Assembly (NCBI RefSeq): GCF_019285595.1
Contig: NZ_CP079094.1
Location: forward strand, 1,794,001-1,858,000
Reading direction: 5' to 3'
Length of the DNA: 64,000 bases
Source of the DNA: Rickettsiella endosymbiont of Dermanyssus gallinae
GTDB taxonomy: Bacteria; Pseudomonadota; Gammaproteobacteria; Diplorickettsiales; Diplorickettsiaceae
This document shows, one piece after another, positions 26,145 through 35,031 of this stretch. Under the pieces are notes generated by a model. It ran no database searches. It was not told the DNA's origin and saw only the letters and a program-made list of their open reading frames with translations. Numbering within the stretch: position 1 is the stretch's first letter; each line of letters opens with the position of its first letter. Made by a program: the position numbers and the translations under genes.

Positions 26145-28136
26145 ATGCCATCACAACCTACTGAAATCACAGTTCGTGCTGTCCTATTGGCTATTGTATT
26201 AGCTGTTATTCTGGCGGCCGCCAATGCCTATCTTGGCCTAAAAGTAGGATTGACCATCTCCGCCTCTATCCCCGCGGCTATCCTTTCTATGGGTATTTTA
26301 CGATTTTTCAAGAATCCATCGATTCTTGAAAATAATATCGTTCAAACCGGTGCTTCAGCCGGAGAAGCTGTCACAGCTGGAATGGCCTTCATGCTTCCTG
26401 CGTTAATCCTTCTCCACTATTGGCAACATTTTGATTACTGGCAAACCGTTTTTATAGCCTTAACAGGCGGTATTTTAGGCGTATTATTTTCTATCCCTTT
26501 ACGACGTGTTTTATTAGCAGATAAAACCTTACGTTTTCCAGAAGGTACCGCTATAGGCCAAGTTTTAAAAGTAAGCCAAGATGCTAAAGGGGCGCTCAAG
26601 GAGCTCGTACAGGGAGGGGCATTAGGCGCTATTATTGCCTTGTTCCAAGGCGGCTTTCAAATCATAGCTGATAATGCACACGTATGGTTTAAAGCAGAGA
26701 ATAAATTTATTTACGGTTTTACCTTTGGTTTTGAGCCTGCTCTCTTAGCCGCGGGTTATATCGTTGGGGTAGGTGTTGCTCTAAGTACCTTACTCGGCGT
26801 GGTGATTGGCTGGATAGTTGGTATCCCTATTTTCAGCTATTTACATCCTTTAGCAGCCAATATGGATGCTAATAGTTTAGCCATGAGCATTTGGCAATCT
26901 GATATTCGCCCCATTGGTGTAGGAACAATGTTGGTCGGTGGCTTATGGACCATGGTATTGCTTATTAAACCTATCATTAAGGGTATACATTCGTCATTTG
27001 CCTCTTTAAAAACAGTTAAAAAAAGTGGTTACGCCTCATTACCAAAACATGAACGTGATATTCCTATTCACTACACTATAGCGCTATTAGCTGTTTTATT
27101 AATTCCATTGAGTTTTATTTTATTTAGCTTTGTTAGCCACCCTGCCCTTGGTTTAGGATTAAGTTTACAAATCATTACTGTAATCATTGGCGTCCTTTTT
27201 ATTCTGATAACCGGTTTCTTTTTCTCTTCATTATCCGGCTATTTTGCAGGACTTATTGGCAGCAGCCAAAGCCCTATTTCAGGTGTTTCCTTGTCTGTAC
27301 TATTACTAGCCTCCTTGATGTTATTAGGACTCTTTCATTGGGCACCCGGATTTACTGGCGATACGAAGCATTTACTCGAGGGTGAAGGCTTAGCGATCAT
27401 TATAGGTGCTTTAGTGAGCACTAGTTGTGCGATTACCAACGATACCATTCAAGACCTAAAAGCTGGACAAATCGTTGGCGCAACCCCTTGGAAACAGCAA
27501 ATCACATTAATACTTGGTGTTATTGTTTCAGCACTAGTCTTAGCACCTACCCTAGACCTACTCTTTAATGCTTATGGCATCGGTGGAATTTCCCCTCCAG
27601 GACGCCACATGGACCCTTCACAAATGCTTTCAGCACCACAAGCGACCTTGATGGCAAATCTAGTAGCCGGTGCCTTTAATCATAATCTACCTTGGGGTTT
27701 AATCAGTATTGGTTTTCTTGTTGCTATAGGATGTATCCTGGTTGATAGATTTCTTCAACCACGCGGTATGCGTTTACCGGTACTTGCCGTAGGTTTAGGC
27801 ATTTATCTTCCACTAGACACATCTTCTGCTTTAATTTTTGGTGGACTTGCTTCTTATTTTGTTGAGCGAACCTTGCGCAAACAGCATCCTAGTCAAACCG
27901 AAGAATCCGGTGATAAACCAGCAAGACAGCGCGGACTTACATTAGCTTGTGGCTTAGTAGCGGGCGCTTGTTTAATGGGTGTAGTTTTAGCTATCCCATT
28001 TACATTGGCACAATCCACTGATGTATTACGTCTCATGCCTGCACACTTCACACTACTTGCAAGTATCTTTGGCGTACTCTCAACCTTGGGCGTTTTGGGT
28101 TGGATTTATAAAACAGTTTGTCAAAAAGTTAATTAA
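26145..28136 (+). CDS. OPT-family oligopeptide/metal-chelate transporter
   Basis: OPT transporters import short peptides or metal-chelate complexes with protons. The 663-residue protein has about 14-16 hydrophobic segments and the family features AANAYLGLKVGLTISASIPA, NNIVQTGASAGEAVTAGM, RFPEGTAIGQVLKVSQ and a NDTIQDLKAGQIVGATPWKQ loop. Peptide import fits an amino-acid-dependent intracellular bacterium, but this is inference. It is a single gene with a hairpin terminator 16 bp past its stop. Confidence 0.93.
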   Translation: MPSQPTEITVRAVLLAIVLAVILAAANAYLGLKVGLTISASIPAAILSMGILRFFKNPSILENNIVQTGASAGEAVTAGMAFMLPALILLHYWQHFDYWQTVFIALTGGILGVLFSIPLRRVLLADKTLRFPEGTAIGQVLKVSQDAKGALKELVQGGALGAIIALFQGGFQIIADNAHVWFKAENKFIYGFTFGFEPALLAAGYIVGVGVALSTLLGVVIGWIVGIPIFSYLHPLAANMDANSLAMSIWQSDIRPIGVGTMLVGGLWTMVLLIKPIIKGIHSSFASLKTVKKSGYASLPKHERDIPIHYTIALLAVLLIPLSFILFSFVSHPALGLGLSLQIITVIIGVLFILITGFFFSSLSGYFAGLIGSSQSPISGVSLSVLLLASLMLLGLFHWAPGFTGDTKHLLEGEGLAIIIGALVSTSCAITNDTIQDLKAGQIVGATPWKQQITLILGVIVSALVLAPTLDLLFNAYGIGGISPPGRHMDPSQMLSAPQATLMANLVAGAFNHNLPWGLISIGFLVAIGCILVDRFLQPRGMRLPVLAVGLGIYLPLDTSSALIFGGLASYFVERTLRKQHPSQTEESGDKPARQRGLTLACGLVAGACLMGVVLAIPFTLAQSTDVLRLMPAHFTLLASIFGVLSTLGVLGWIYKTVCQKVN

Positions 28137-28151
28137 TCATTAAAAATGAAT

Positions 28152-28179
28152 AAAGGGGAAAATAATAATTTTCCCCTTT
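28152..28179 (+). terminator. Hairpin terminator after the OPT gene
   Basis: AAAGGGGAAAAT (28152-28163) and ATTTTCCCCTTT (28168-28179) form a 12 bp stem with a 4-base loop, 16 bp past the stop codon. The U-run on the plus strand is only the TTT inside the stem, so the fit is good but not perfect. Confidence 0.75.
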
Positions 28180-28287
28180 AAAAAATCAGCATTTAAATTG
28201 CGATAACGATTAGCTTCAGACGCAACACCTATATTGACAAACTAAAAAAATAAAACTACCTTCCCCTGGAATTCAGGGGGAATAAAC

Positions 28288-28351
28288 TGTACTCAAAGCA
28301 ATTGGATTTTTAGCAAGGCACACAGAGGAAAATCTAATTGCTAAGAGTATA
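28288..28351 (+). repeat. Element A, decayed short copy (A6)
   Basis: TACTCAAAGCAATTGGATTT and TTAGCAAGGC match the left half of element A3, and AAGAGTATA at 28343-28351 matches its right terminus; the middle is replaced by a short stretch. It lies between the OPT gene and the ABC permease gene. Confidence 0.6.
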
Positions 28352-28390
28352 TGCGTCCTACCACCAATCCAAAAATAGGGATAGGTCACC

Positions 28391-30127
28391 ATGTCAAAAT
28401 TCTATAATCCTTTTTCGGTTAAACGATCTATAAAAGGTTTCCCCAATAAATGGGACTTAATTGCTTTTATCATCGTACTCGGCATGCTGGCTGCATTTGT
28501 GTGGGGCGGCAAACAAATGGCAGCCCCCTATCAAATCGGCCAAACACTTCCCCTCACTTTAGATCCACATCAACTACCTAAATATGCGCTATTCACCGTA
28601 CTGCGCTTATTTACAGCCATGGCTTTTGCTTTGCTATTTACCTTTACCATCGGAACCTTAGCAGCAAAAAATAAACGTGCGGCTAGTCTCATTATTCCCT
28701 GTATTGACGTTCTACAATCTGTTCCCGTTATAGGGCTTTTAACCATCACTGTCGTGGGTTTTATTAAATTATTTCACGGTAGTCGTCTCGGCCCTGAAGC
28801 AGCCGCTATCTTTGCTGTATTCACTGCACAAGTTTGGAATATAACGCTCAGCTTTTATCAAAGTCTACGCTCTGTTCCTTTAGAACTTAAAGAAGCGGCC
28901 GATATGTTTCACCTATCAGCTTGGCAGCGTTTTTGGCGAGTAGAAGTCCCTTTCAGCATTCCAGGGTTACTCTGGAATATGATGTTATCCATGTCGGGCA
29001 GTTGGATCTTTTTAATAGCGTGCGAAAGTATTTCGGTTAACAATCAAACGATTGTATTGCCCGGCATAGGCTCCTATTTAGGCCTAGCGATTAGTCAATC
29101 CAGTATGCAAGGCGTCATTTATACCATTCTCACAATGCTGGTCGTTATATTATTGTATGATCAATTATTCTTTAGACCTCTATTGAGCTGGTCCAAAAAG
29201 TTTACTTTTGAACAAATGGGCCAAGAGTCTGTCTCACGTTCTTGGATAACCATTCTATTGCAACGTTCAAGCGCCATGAAATATGTAAGCCACTTTTTTG
29301 CAACGTTGGGTGATCATATTGTCAATATACGATCCTTGAAACCTTCACCAACGATAAGAAAATATAAAAACACAAACTTAGAAGTCGCTTTAAATATCAC
29401 TTGGTATGTCGTTATTACCGCACTCATTTTTGCTTCTTTATGGCTATTAATACAATTTATAGTACGCCACATTTCATTGAGTGAAATACCACATGTACTA
29501 TTCTTAGGGGCAATGACCACATTGCGTGTTATTGCCGTTACCATCATATGCAGTATTATTTGGGTCCCTATCGGCGTTTTGATCGGGTTAAATAGACATG
29601 CGGCTAAAATTGTACAGCCTATTGCTCAATTTTTAGCGGCATTTCCGACAAATGTTTTATTCCCTATCGTTGTTATTCTCATCTTGAAATACCAACTCAA
29701 TGTTAATATATGGACAACGCCACTGATGTTATTGGGCACGCAGTGGTATATTTTATTTAATATTATTGCCGGTGCTTCTGCTTTACCTGAAGATCTAAAA
29801 CAAGTGACCGCTAATTTTGGTGTAAAAGGCTGGCAATGGTGGCAGCGTTTAATTTTACCAGGTATTTTTCCTTACTGGATAACCGGCACAATAACGGCCG
29901 TAGGTAATTGTTGGAACACGAGCATCATTGCAGAAGTGGTTAGCTGGGGCGCTACAACGCTGACAGCCACCGGATTAGGTGCTTACATTGCACAGTACAG
30001 TAAACTAGGTGACTTCCCCCGTGTTGCGCTGGGCATGGCCACGATGAGTATTTTTGTACTGGCTATGAATTATTTAATCTGGCGGCCCCTTTATAATTTA
30101 GCCCAATCCCGTTATAAATTAGAGTAA
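28391..30127 (+). CDS. ABC transporter permease, two fused BPD domains
   Basis: The protein holds two binding-protein-dependent permease modules in one chain (about residues 75-270 and 365-575), each with the EAA-type loop: ELKEAADMFHLSAWQRFWRV in the first and DLKQVTANFGVKGWQWWQRL in the second. Single permeases of the nitrate/sulfonate/taurine group are about half this size, so this is a fusion of two. The ATPase gene follows 53 bp downstream. No substrate-binding protein is encoded nearby. The imported compound is unknown. Confidence 0.88.
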   Translation: MSKFYNPFSVKRSIKGFPNKWDLIAFIIVLGMLAAFVWGGKQMAAPYQIGQTLPLTLDPHQLPKYALFTVLRLFTAMAFALLFTFTIGTLAAKNKRAASLIIPCIDVLQSVPVIGLLTITVVGFIKLFHGSRLGPEAAAIFAVFTAQVWNITLSFYQSLRSVPLELKEAADMFHLSAWQRFWRVEVPFSIPGLLWNMMLSMSGSWIFLIACESISVNNQTIVLPGIGSYLGLAISQSSMQGVIYTILTMLVVILLYDQLFFRPLLSWSKKFTFEQMGQESVSRSWITILLQRSSAMKYVSHFFATLGDHIVNIRSLKPSPTIRKYKNTNLEVALNITWYVVITALIFASLWLLIQFIVRHISLSEIPHVLFLGAMTTLRVIAVTIICSIIWVPIGVLIGLNRHAAKIVQPIAQFLAAFPTNVLFPIVVILILKYQLNVNIWTTPLMLLGTQWYILFNIIAGASALPEDLKQVTANFGVKGWQWWQRLILPGIFPYWITGTITAVGNCWNTSIIAEVVSWGATTLTATGLGAYIAQYSKLGDFPRVALGMATMSIFVLAMNYLIWRPLYNLAQSRYKLE

Positions 30128-30180
30128 GCAAAACATTTAACGTTACAAATTCGCCTCTGCGAGTGAATAGACTATAGATT

Positions 30181-31479
30181 ATGCAAAAACAACCTATTTT
30201 TACCGTAAAAAACATTAGTAAGTCTTTTAAAAAGGCCGAACAACAAGAGTTGCTTGTCTTAGATAAGGTTAATTTTGAACTCTATGAAGGTGAAATTGTT
30301 GCATTGCTTGGAAAATCAGGCTCTGGAAAATCCACACTATTACGTATCATTGCAGGCCTATCGGAACCCAGCAGCGGCACAGTAACCTACCGTGATCAAC
30401 CGGTACAAGGACCTGTGTTTGGCATGACGATGGTTTTTCAAAATTTTGCCCTTTTACCCTGGTTAACCGTTTTAGAAAATGTTGAACTCGGCTTAGAAGC
30501 TTTGGGCATTCCTCGTGATGAACGTAGAACCCGTGCACTAAAAGCTATCGATATTATAGGCTTAGATGGTTTTGAGTCCGCTTTTCCTAAAGAATTATCC
30601 GGTGGAATGCGTCAACGTGTGGGTTTTGCACGCGCACTCGTGGTTAATCCTGATATTTTATTAATGGACGAACCTTTTTCCGCCCTCGATGTGTTAACAG
30701 CGGAAAATCTTAAAAGCGATTTACTTGATCTCTGGGAAACTAAACAGACAGGCACGCGCGGTATTTTATTTGTTACACACAACATTGAAGAAGCCGTATT
30801 ACTTGCGAATCGAATCATCGTTTTTGATAGTGATCCTGGCACTATTCGAGCAGAATTAAAGATTGATTTACTTTATCCACGTTCTGACAAAGATCCTGCC
30901 TTTAGAAAATTAGTGGATCAAATTTATTCCTTGATAACGCGTCAAATGGATGAACATAAAGAACAACTCCCACGTATTACTGATATAGGCTACCGTCTTC
31001 CAGATGCTGATATTTCTGAACTCAGCGGTTTACTTGAAACATTAGATGAAGCTGGCCACGAGGGACACATTGGTTTACCTGAGCTTTCTGAATCTTCGCA
31101 TTTAAATATTGATGATTTATTTCCCTTAACAGAAGTATTAGATATTTTAGGTTTTGCTTATGTCAACAATGGTGAATTAATTCTAACCGATGCCGGCAAA
31201 TTATTTGCAAACGCCGATATTTTAGAGCGTAAAAAAATATTTGCAGCACATCTATTACGTTATGTACCGTTGGCTAAGCATATTCGCCAAGTTTTAGAAG
31301 AACGCATTACCGCAGGTCAACGTGCATCCAAAGATCGCTTTTTAAATGAATTAGAAGATTTCTTGAGTGAAAAAGAAGCAGAACGTGTACTACGTACGGT
31401 TATTGATTGGGGGCGTTATGCTGAATTATTTGCCTATGCGAATAATACTCGCATGCTCAGCCTTGAAAATCCAAATTAA
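30181..31479 (+). CDS. ABC transporter ATP-binding protein with AAA-associated C-terminal domain
   Basis: The N-terminal ATPase has Walker A GKSGSGKST, Q-loop FQNFALLPW, signature LSGGMRQRVGFARAL, Walker B ILLMDEPFSALD and the switch histidine in FVTHNIEEA, most like nitrate/sulfonate/taurine transporter ATPases. After residue 260 comes about 170 residues that resemble the AAA-associated C-terminal domain, a winged-helix-like add-on that may sense the substrate or regulate the pump. It pairs with the fused permease gene upstream. Its stop codon abuts an element A copy. Confidence 0.88.
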   Translation: MQKQPIFTVKNISKSFKKAEQQELLVLDKVNFELYEGEIVALLGKSGSGKSTLLRIIAGLSEPSSGTVTYRDQPVQGPVFGMTMVFQNFALLPWLTVLENVELGLEALGIPRDERRTRALKAIDIIGLDGFESAFPKELSGGMRQRVGFARALVVNPDILLMDEPFSALDVLTAENLKSDLLDLWETKQTGTRGILFVTHNIEEAVLLANRIIVFDSDPGTIRAELKIDLLYPRSDKDPAFRKLVDQIYSLITRQMDEHKEQLPRITDIGYRLPDADISELSGLLETLDEAGHEGHIGLPELSESSHLNIDDLFPLTEVLDILGFAYVNNGELILTDAGKLFANADILERKKIFAAHLLRYVPLAKHIRQVLEERITAGQRASKDRFLNELEDFLSEKEAERVLRTVIDWGRYAELFAYANNTRMLSLENPN

Positions 31480-31529
31480 TATACTCTTCGCAGCGGCGCC
31501 TTGCCGAAAATCCCATTGCTGTGAGTATA
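31480..31529 (+). repeat. Element A, internally deleted 50 bp copy (A2), upstream of kdsD
   Basis: The copy starts with TATACTCTTCGCA, jumps to GCGGCGCCTTGCC and ends with TGTGAGTATA, so both termini remain but about 75 bp of the middle is lost. It begins directly after the ABC ATPase stop codon and ends 12 bp before the kdsD start codon. Confidence 0.8.
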
Positions 31530-31541
31530 AAAGGTGAAAAA

Positions 31542-32510
31542 ATGAATGACAAAAAATTCTCTGAATCAGCACGCGAGCTCATTAAAATCGAAGGACAAGC
31601 AGTTAATGACTTAGAAAAAAAAATAGATACCCACTTTGAGAAAGCGTGTGAGCTGCTTTTCAACTGCCAAGGACATATCATTGTCATCGGTATTGGTAAA
31701 TCAGGTCATATAGGAAACAAAATTGCTGCCACACTTGCCAGCACAGGTAGCCCTGCTTTCTTCATCCACGCAGCTGAAGCTAATCATGGTGATCTGGGCA
31801 TGATTAACGCCAAGGATGTGGTTTTAGCACTCTCCTATTCAGGAGAAACAGATGAGCTGATCAGTATATTACCCACCTTAAAATTATTAAAAATCCCCTT
31901 TATTCTCATAACAGGAAACCCTCAATCTACCTTAGCACAACAAGCCACCGTTTCTCTTGATATAGGCATTAAACAAGAGGCTTGTCCCCTAGGCTTAGCG
32001 CCGACTTCAAGCAGTACCACCATGTTGGTCATGGGCGATGCGCTAGCAATTTCATTGCTTAATGCGCGCGGATTTACTCACGAGGATTTTGCTAAGGTTC
32101 ATCCTAAAGGTCGATTAGGACGGCGCTTATTGTTAAAAGTAGCGGATATTATGCAATCGGGCGCTGCAATCCCCCAAGTAAAATCAGGCACTCCCGTCAT
32201 TGATGCCTTATTAGAAATATCACAAAAACGTCTTGGCATGACGACCGTCACTAAAAACGGACAGCTTTTAGGTATTTTTACGGATGGTGATCTAAGACGT
32301 ACTATCGATCAAGGTTTAGATTTACACACCACCCTGATTGATAAAGTCATGAGCTCTGATTGCAAAACGATAGACGCCAATCAGCTTGCAACAGAAGCCT
32401 TACGGCTTATGGAAGATAACAAAATCACCACCTTAGTGATCGTTGACGACACAAAAAAACCCCTTGGTGTTATTCATATTCATGATATTCTGGCGAAAGG
32501 CATTAAATAG
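31542..32510 (+). CDS. kdsD: Arabinose-5-phosphate isomerase (KpsF/GutQ family)
   Basis: KdsD turns ribulose-5-phosphate into arabinose-5-phosphate, the first step toward Kdo for lipopolysaccharide. The SIS sugar-isomerase domain covers about residues 30-190 (IVIGIGKSGHIGNKIAATLA, ALSYSGETDELI, CPLGLAPTSSST), followed by two CBS domains to the end (from IMQSGAAIPQV and MSSDCKTIDA). ATG 31542 is chosen because AAGGTG precedes it by five bases; a GTG at 31521 would begin inside element A. The usual next gene kdsC is missing and an element A copy occupies its place before lptC. Confidence 0.94.
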   Translation: MNDKKFSESARELIKIEGQAVNDLEKKIDTHFEKACELLFNCQGHIIVIGIGKSGHIGNKIAATLASTGSPAFFIHAAEANHGDLGMINAKDVVLALSYSGETDELISILPTLKLLKIPFILITGNPQSTLAQQATVSLDIGIKQEACPLGLAPTSSSTTMLVMGDALAISLLNARGFTHEDFAKVHPKGRLGRRLLLKVADIMQSGAAIPQVKSGTPVIDALLEISQKRLGMTTVTKNGQLLGIFTDGDLRRTIDQGLDLHTTLIDKVMSSDCKTIDANQLATEALRLMEDNKITTLVIVDDTKKPLGVIHIHDILAKGIK

Positions 32511-32531
32511 CAGCCACGGTTTTAGCTGAAA

Positions 32532-32557
32532 AATTGCTGTGAGTATACTCACAGCAA
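32532..32557. repeat. Perfect 26 bp palindrome at the junction of two element A ends
   Basis: The two halves ATTGCTGTGAGTA and TACTCACAGCAAT are exact inverse complements. The right half is the left terminus of copy A3. The left half is the same terminus in reverse, from a second, truncated copy that abuts it. It lies 22 bp past the kdsD stop and could act as a transcription pause or stop. Confidence 0.7.
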
Positions 32558-32668
32558 TTGGATTTTTGGCAAGGCGCCGCGAAAATGAGCGACCGGAATG
32601 TATACAACATACATGAGGATTGCGAGTTGAGCGGCAATGCAGAAAAAAATTCAAGTGCGAAGAGTATA
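32544..32668 (+). repeat. Element A, full-length 125 bp copy (A3), upstream of lptC
   Basis: This is the most complete copy, with TATACTC at 32544-32550 and GAGTATA at 32662-32668 as terminal inverted repeats. The body contains CAGCAATTGGATTTTTGGC, AAGGCGCCGCG, a GTATACAACATAC palindrome and AGTTGAGCGGCAATGC. No transposase is encoded. It takes the place where kdsC is found in other gammaproteobacteria. Confidence 0.85.
32660..32664 (+). promoter_or_regulatory. Ribosome-binding site of lptC inside element A
   Basis: AAGAG in the element A terminus lies 5 bases before ATG 32670. It is the same terminus and base motif that precedes grxD, where the spacing is 7. No other Shine-Dalgarno candidate exists for lptC. 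Confidence 0.6.
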
Positions 32669-32669
32669 T

Positions 32670-33242
32670 ATGTTTTCCAAAACACTATTCATCCATCTTA
32701 TCCTAATCGCAATGATTTTACTGGGTACTTGGTATACCTGGCAACAATTAACCCGTACCACCAACGCCTTTACCGAGCGACATCAACCCGACACCTATGC
32801 CACCCAAGTCACCATGTTTCATACGGATGCAGAAGGCAAGCTGCATGATCAATTAAAAACACCTCTATCCATTCACTATCCTCTAGACGATAGTATTTCT
32901 CTTGCAACGCCGTTATTCAATTTGTTTTTAAAAAACAACGAAACATGGGATCTTTCAGCTAAATATGGCAATCTAAAAGAAAGCAATGATCGCTTACAGC
33001 TTTGGGATAATGTAAAACTGATACAAAAAAAAGGTTCTAACACGAATATTTCATCCACCTTAACGACATCTACTTTAAACATTAATCTTAAGGAAAAAAC
33101 GGCAGACACTGCTGCGCCTGTCGTCATCACACAAGCCAACCAAGTGCTTAATGCGGTAGGCTTACATGCCGATTTTAATACCAAAACTATTCAACTTTTA
33201 TCCCAAGTCAAAGGACAACTCAAACCTACTAAAAGTAAGTGA
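32670..33242 (+). CDS. lptC: LPS export protein LptC
   Basis: LptC is the bitopic inner-membrane part of the lipopolysaccharide transport bridge, taking LPS from LptBFG to LptA. The 190-residue protein has one N-terminal membrane anchor (about residues 5-25, FIHLILIAMILLGTWYTW) and a periplasmic LptC/OstA-like beta domain. Conservation is low, as usual for LptC, but its position directly ahead of lptA-lptB is decisive. ATG 32670 is chosen because it starts just before the anchor; an in-frame ATG at 32637 lies inside element A. Confidence 0.88.
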   Translation: MFSKTLFIHLILIAMILLGTWYTWQQLTRTTNAFTERHQPDTYATQVTMFHTDAEGKLHDQLKTPLSIHYPLDDSISLATPLFNLFLKNNETWDLSAKYGNLKESNDRLQLWDNVKLIQKKGSNTNISSTLTTSTLNINLKEKTADTAAPVVITQANQVLNAVGLHADFNTKTIQLLSQVKGQLKPTKSK

Positions 33243-33251
33243 GGTTTTAAA

Positions 33252-33785
33252 ATGCAGGAACGCAATTACTTACGACGGGAAATTAATAAAAAATCTTGTT
33301 TAGTTTTAACGTTATTCGCTTTAGTTTTCATCTATCCCTACGCCTACGCAAATATTGACAACCAACAAGACATCAACGTTGAAGCCGATAGCTTACAATT
33401 TAATAATGAGACCAAAGTAGGTATATACCAAGGACATATCAAATTAACACAAGGGAGCCGCATCCTAACGGCCGACTATGCCACCAGTTATTCTAACCCA
33501 GCAGGGGAAATTCTTAAGATTATTGCCTCAGGCCATCCCGCGGTCTACCATGCCCTCGTCTTTCATAAACACCCTAAGTTGATTGCTACTGGAAACACTA
33601 TCTATTATTATCCTTTAACAGACTACCTAGAGGCCGTAGGCAATGCGCAGATTATCCAAGGCCAAAACCATTTTCAAGGCCCGCAAATTAACTATGACTT
33701 TAAGAAAAAAACCGTAGCCTCGCCTTTATCAAAAGAAGGACATACCCAAATTACATTGGCGCCACTTCAAGCACTGCACTCATGA
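33252..33785 (+). CDS. lptA: LPS transport periplasmic protein LptA
   Basis: LptA forms the periplasmic beta-jellyroll filament that carries LPS to the outer membrane. A signal peptide (about 1-33, ending YAYA) precedes the domain with the family strands [58 protein letters not shown] and [16 protein letters not shown]. The 177-residue length fits. It starts 9 bp after lptC and overlaps lptB by four bases, so the three are coupled. Confidence 0.93.
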   Translation: MQERNYLRREINKKSCLVLTLFALVFIYPYAYANIDNQQDINVEADSLQFNNETKVGIYQGHIKLTQGSRILTADYATSYSNPAGEILKIIASGHPAVYHALVFHKHPKLIATGNTIYYYPLTDYLEAVGNAQIIQGQNHFQGPQINYDFKKKTVASPLSKEGHTQITLAPLQALHS

Positions 33786-34510
33786 GTAATAAACTACAAG
33801 CCATCAACTTAGCAAAACGTTATCACGCCCGTGTTGTCGTTAAAAATGTCTCACTTGAAGTAGAACCCGGTGAAGTAGTCGGCTTATTGGGCCCCAATGG
33901 CGCAGGGAAAACAACCAGTTTTTATCTTATCGTTGGCTTAGTCGAAAGTGCACAAGGTACAATTTTACTCAATAATCGAAATATTACCCATCTACCTATG
34001 CATACCCGAGCAAAAGCCGGCATAGGCTATTTACCTCAAGAACCGTCTATATTTCGCAAATTAACGGTTGCCGATAATATTCTTGCTATTCTGCAATTAC
34101 GCAAAGATCTCAGTAAAGAGCAACGTAAGCAGCATCTAGAAAATTTGCTGCATGAATTTCATATTACGCATGTACGCGATACCCTAGGTATCAGCCTATC
34201 CGGCGGTGAGCGGCGACGTGTAGAAATTGCACGTGCTTTGGCTATGGAACCTAAATTCATGTTATTAGACGAACCCTTTGCGGGCATTGACCCCATTTCT
34301 GTTGTAGACATTAAACGTATGATTACCCATCTTAGTCATCGAGGCATTGGTGTATTAATTACTGACCATAATGTTCGAGAAACCCTAACGATTTGTAAGC
34401 GGGCTTATATTGTCAGTGAAGGGGAGACGATCTATGCCGGCACACCCAAAGAAGTATTGAATAATCAACGCGTAAGGGAAGTTTATTTAGGCCACGAATT
34501 TGATCTCTAG
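33782..34510 (+). CDS. lptB: LPS export ABC transporter ATP-binding protein LptB
   Basis: LptB powers LPS extraction from the inner membrane with LptF and LptG (not in this window). Walker A is GPNGAGKTT, the signature is [15 protein letters not shown], Walker B is [12 protein letters not shown] and the switch is [10 protein letters not shown], all in the LptB-type wording, including [14 protein letters not shown]. The 242-residue length is normal. An 8 bp inverted repeat (ATCTCTAG at 34503, CTAGAGAT at 34535) spans its stop codon. The gene rpoN, which usually follows, is not present. Confidence 0.96.
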   Translation: MSNKLQAINLAKRYHARVVVKNVSLEVEPGEVVGLLGPNGAGKTTSFYLIVGLVESAQGTILLNNRNITHLPMHTRAKAGIGYLPQEPSIFRKLTVADNILAILQLRKDLSKEQRKQHLENLLHEFHITHVRDTLGISLSGGERRRVEIARALAMEPKFMLLDEPFAGIDPISVVDIKRMITHLSHRGIGVLITDHNVRETLTICKRAYIVSEGETIYAGTPKEVLNNQRVREVYLGHEFDL

Positions 34511-34629
34511 ATCAAAAAAGCCCCTGAGTTCCTTCTAGAGATACTCCCTACTTTAGCGGCCCAAGCTAAGATATACTAAGCTACTGAAAGTTATATTTTA
34601 TAACACTTAAAATTATATAGGGGTTGTTA

Positions 34630-34965
34630 ATGCAAATTACTATTACAGATGATGGCATCAAAGTAACGGATGCATTGAGACAGCACATAGATAAATTTAA
34701 CCGCTTAGATCACATCCTCACGAAAGCAACGTCTATACATGTAACCCTAAGTGTAGAAAACTTAGAACAAGTCGCTAAAGCGCTAGTGCACGCACACGGC
34801 ACAGAATTTTATGCGCGTGCCGAGTCTACAGATTTATATACAGCTATTGATGACTTGATTGATAAAATTGAACAGCAAGTCAATAAACACAAACAAAAAC
34901 AAAAAGAAAAACGACACGATAGCTCAGAAAAATTCAATCAAGACTATACTGACGAAGAACTCTGA
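34630..34965 (+). CDS. hpf: Ribosome hibernation promoting factor (short HPF type)
   Basis: HPF binds the 30S subunit in stationary phase and promotes inactive 100S ribosomes. The 111-residue protein begins MQITITDDGIKVTDALRQHI and has the S30AE fold features ending DLYTAIDDLIDKIEQQVNKH, followed by a charged tail. ATG 34630 is chosen with AGGGG upstream, in preference to a TTG two codons earlier. In many gammaproteobacteria rpoN separates lptB and hpf; here they are neighbours. Confidence 0.9.
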   Translation: MQITITDDGIKVTDALRQHIDKFNRLDHILTKATSIHVTLSVENLEQVAKALVHAHGTEFYARAESTDLYTAIDDLIDKIEQQVNKHKQKQKEKRHDSSEKFNQDYTDEEL

Positions 34966-35031
34966 TTAGAAAAATTGCTGTATATCTAAGCACAAAACTA
35001 TATTTATACTCATTTTTTTATCGAGGCTATT

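Noticed and set aside
32558-32848. Open frame through element A and lptC in another frame
   Set aside because: It begins in the repeat and shadows lptC; the lptC frame has a clear membrane anchor and lipid-transport context.
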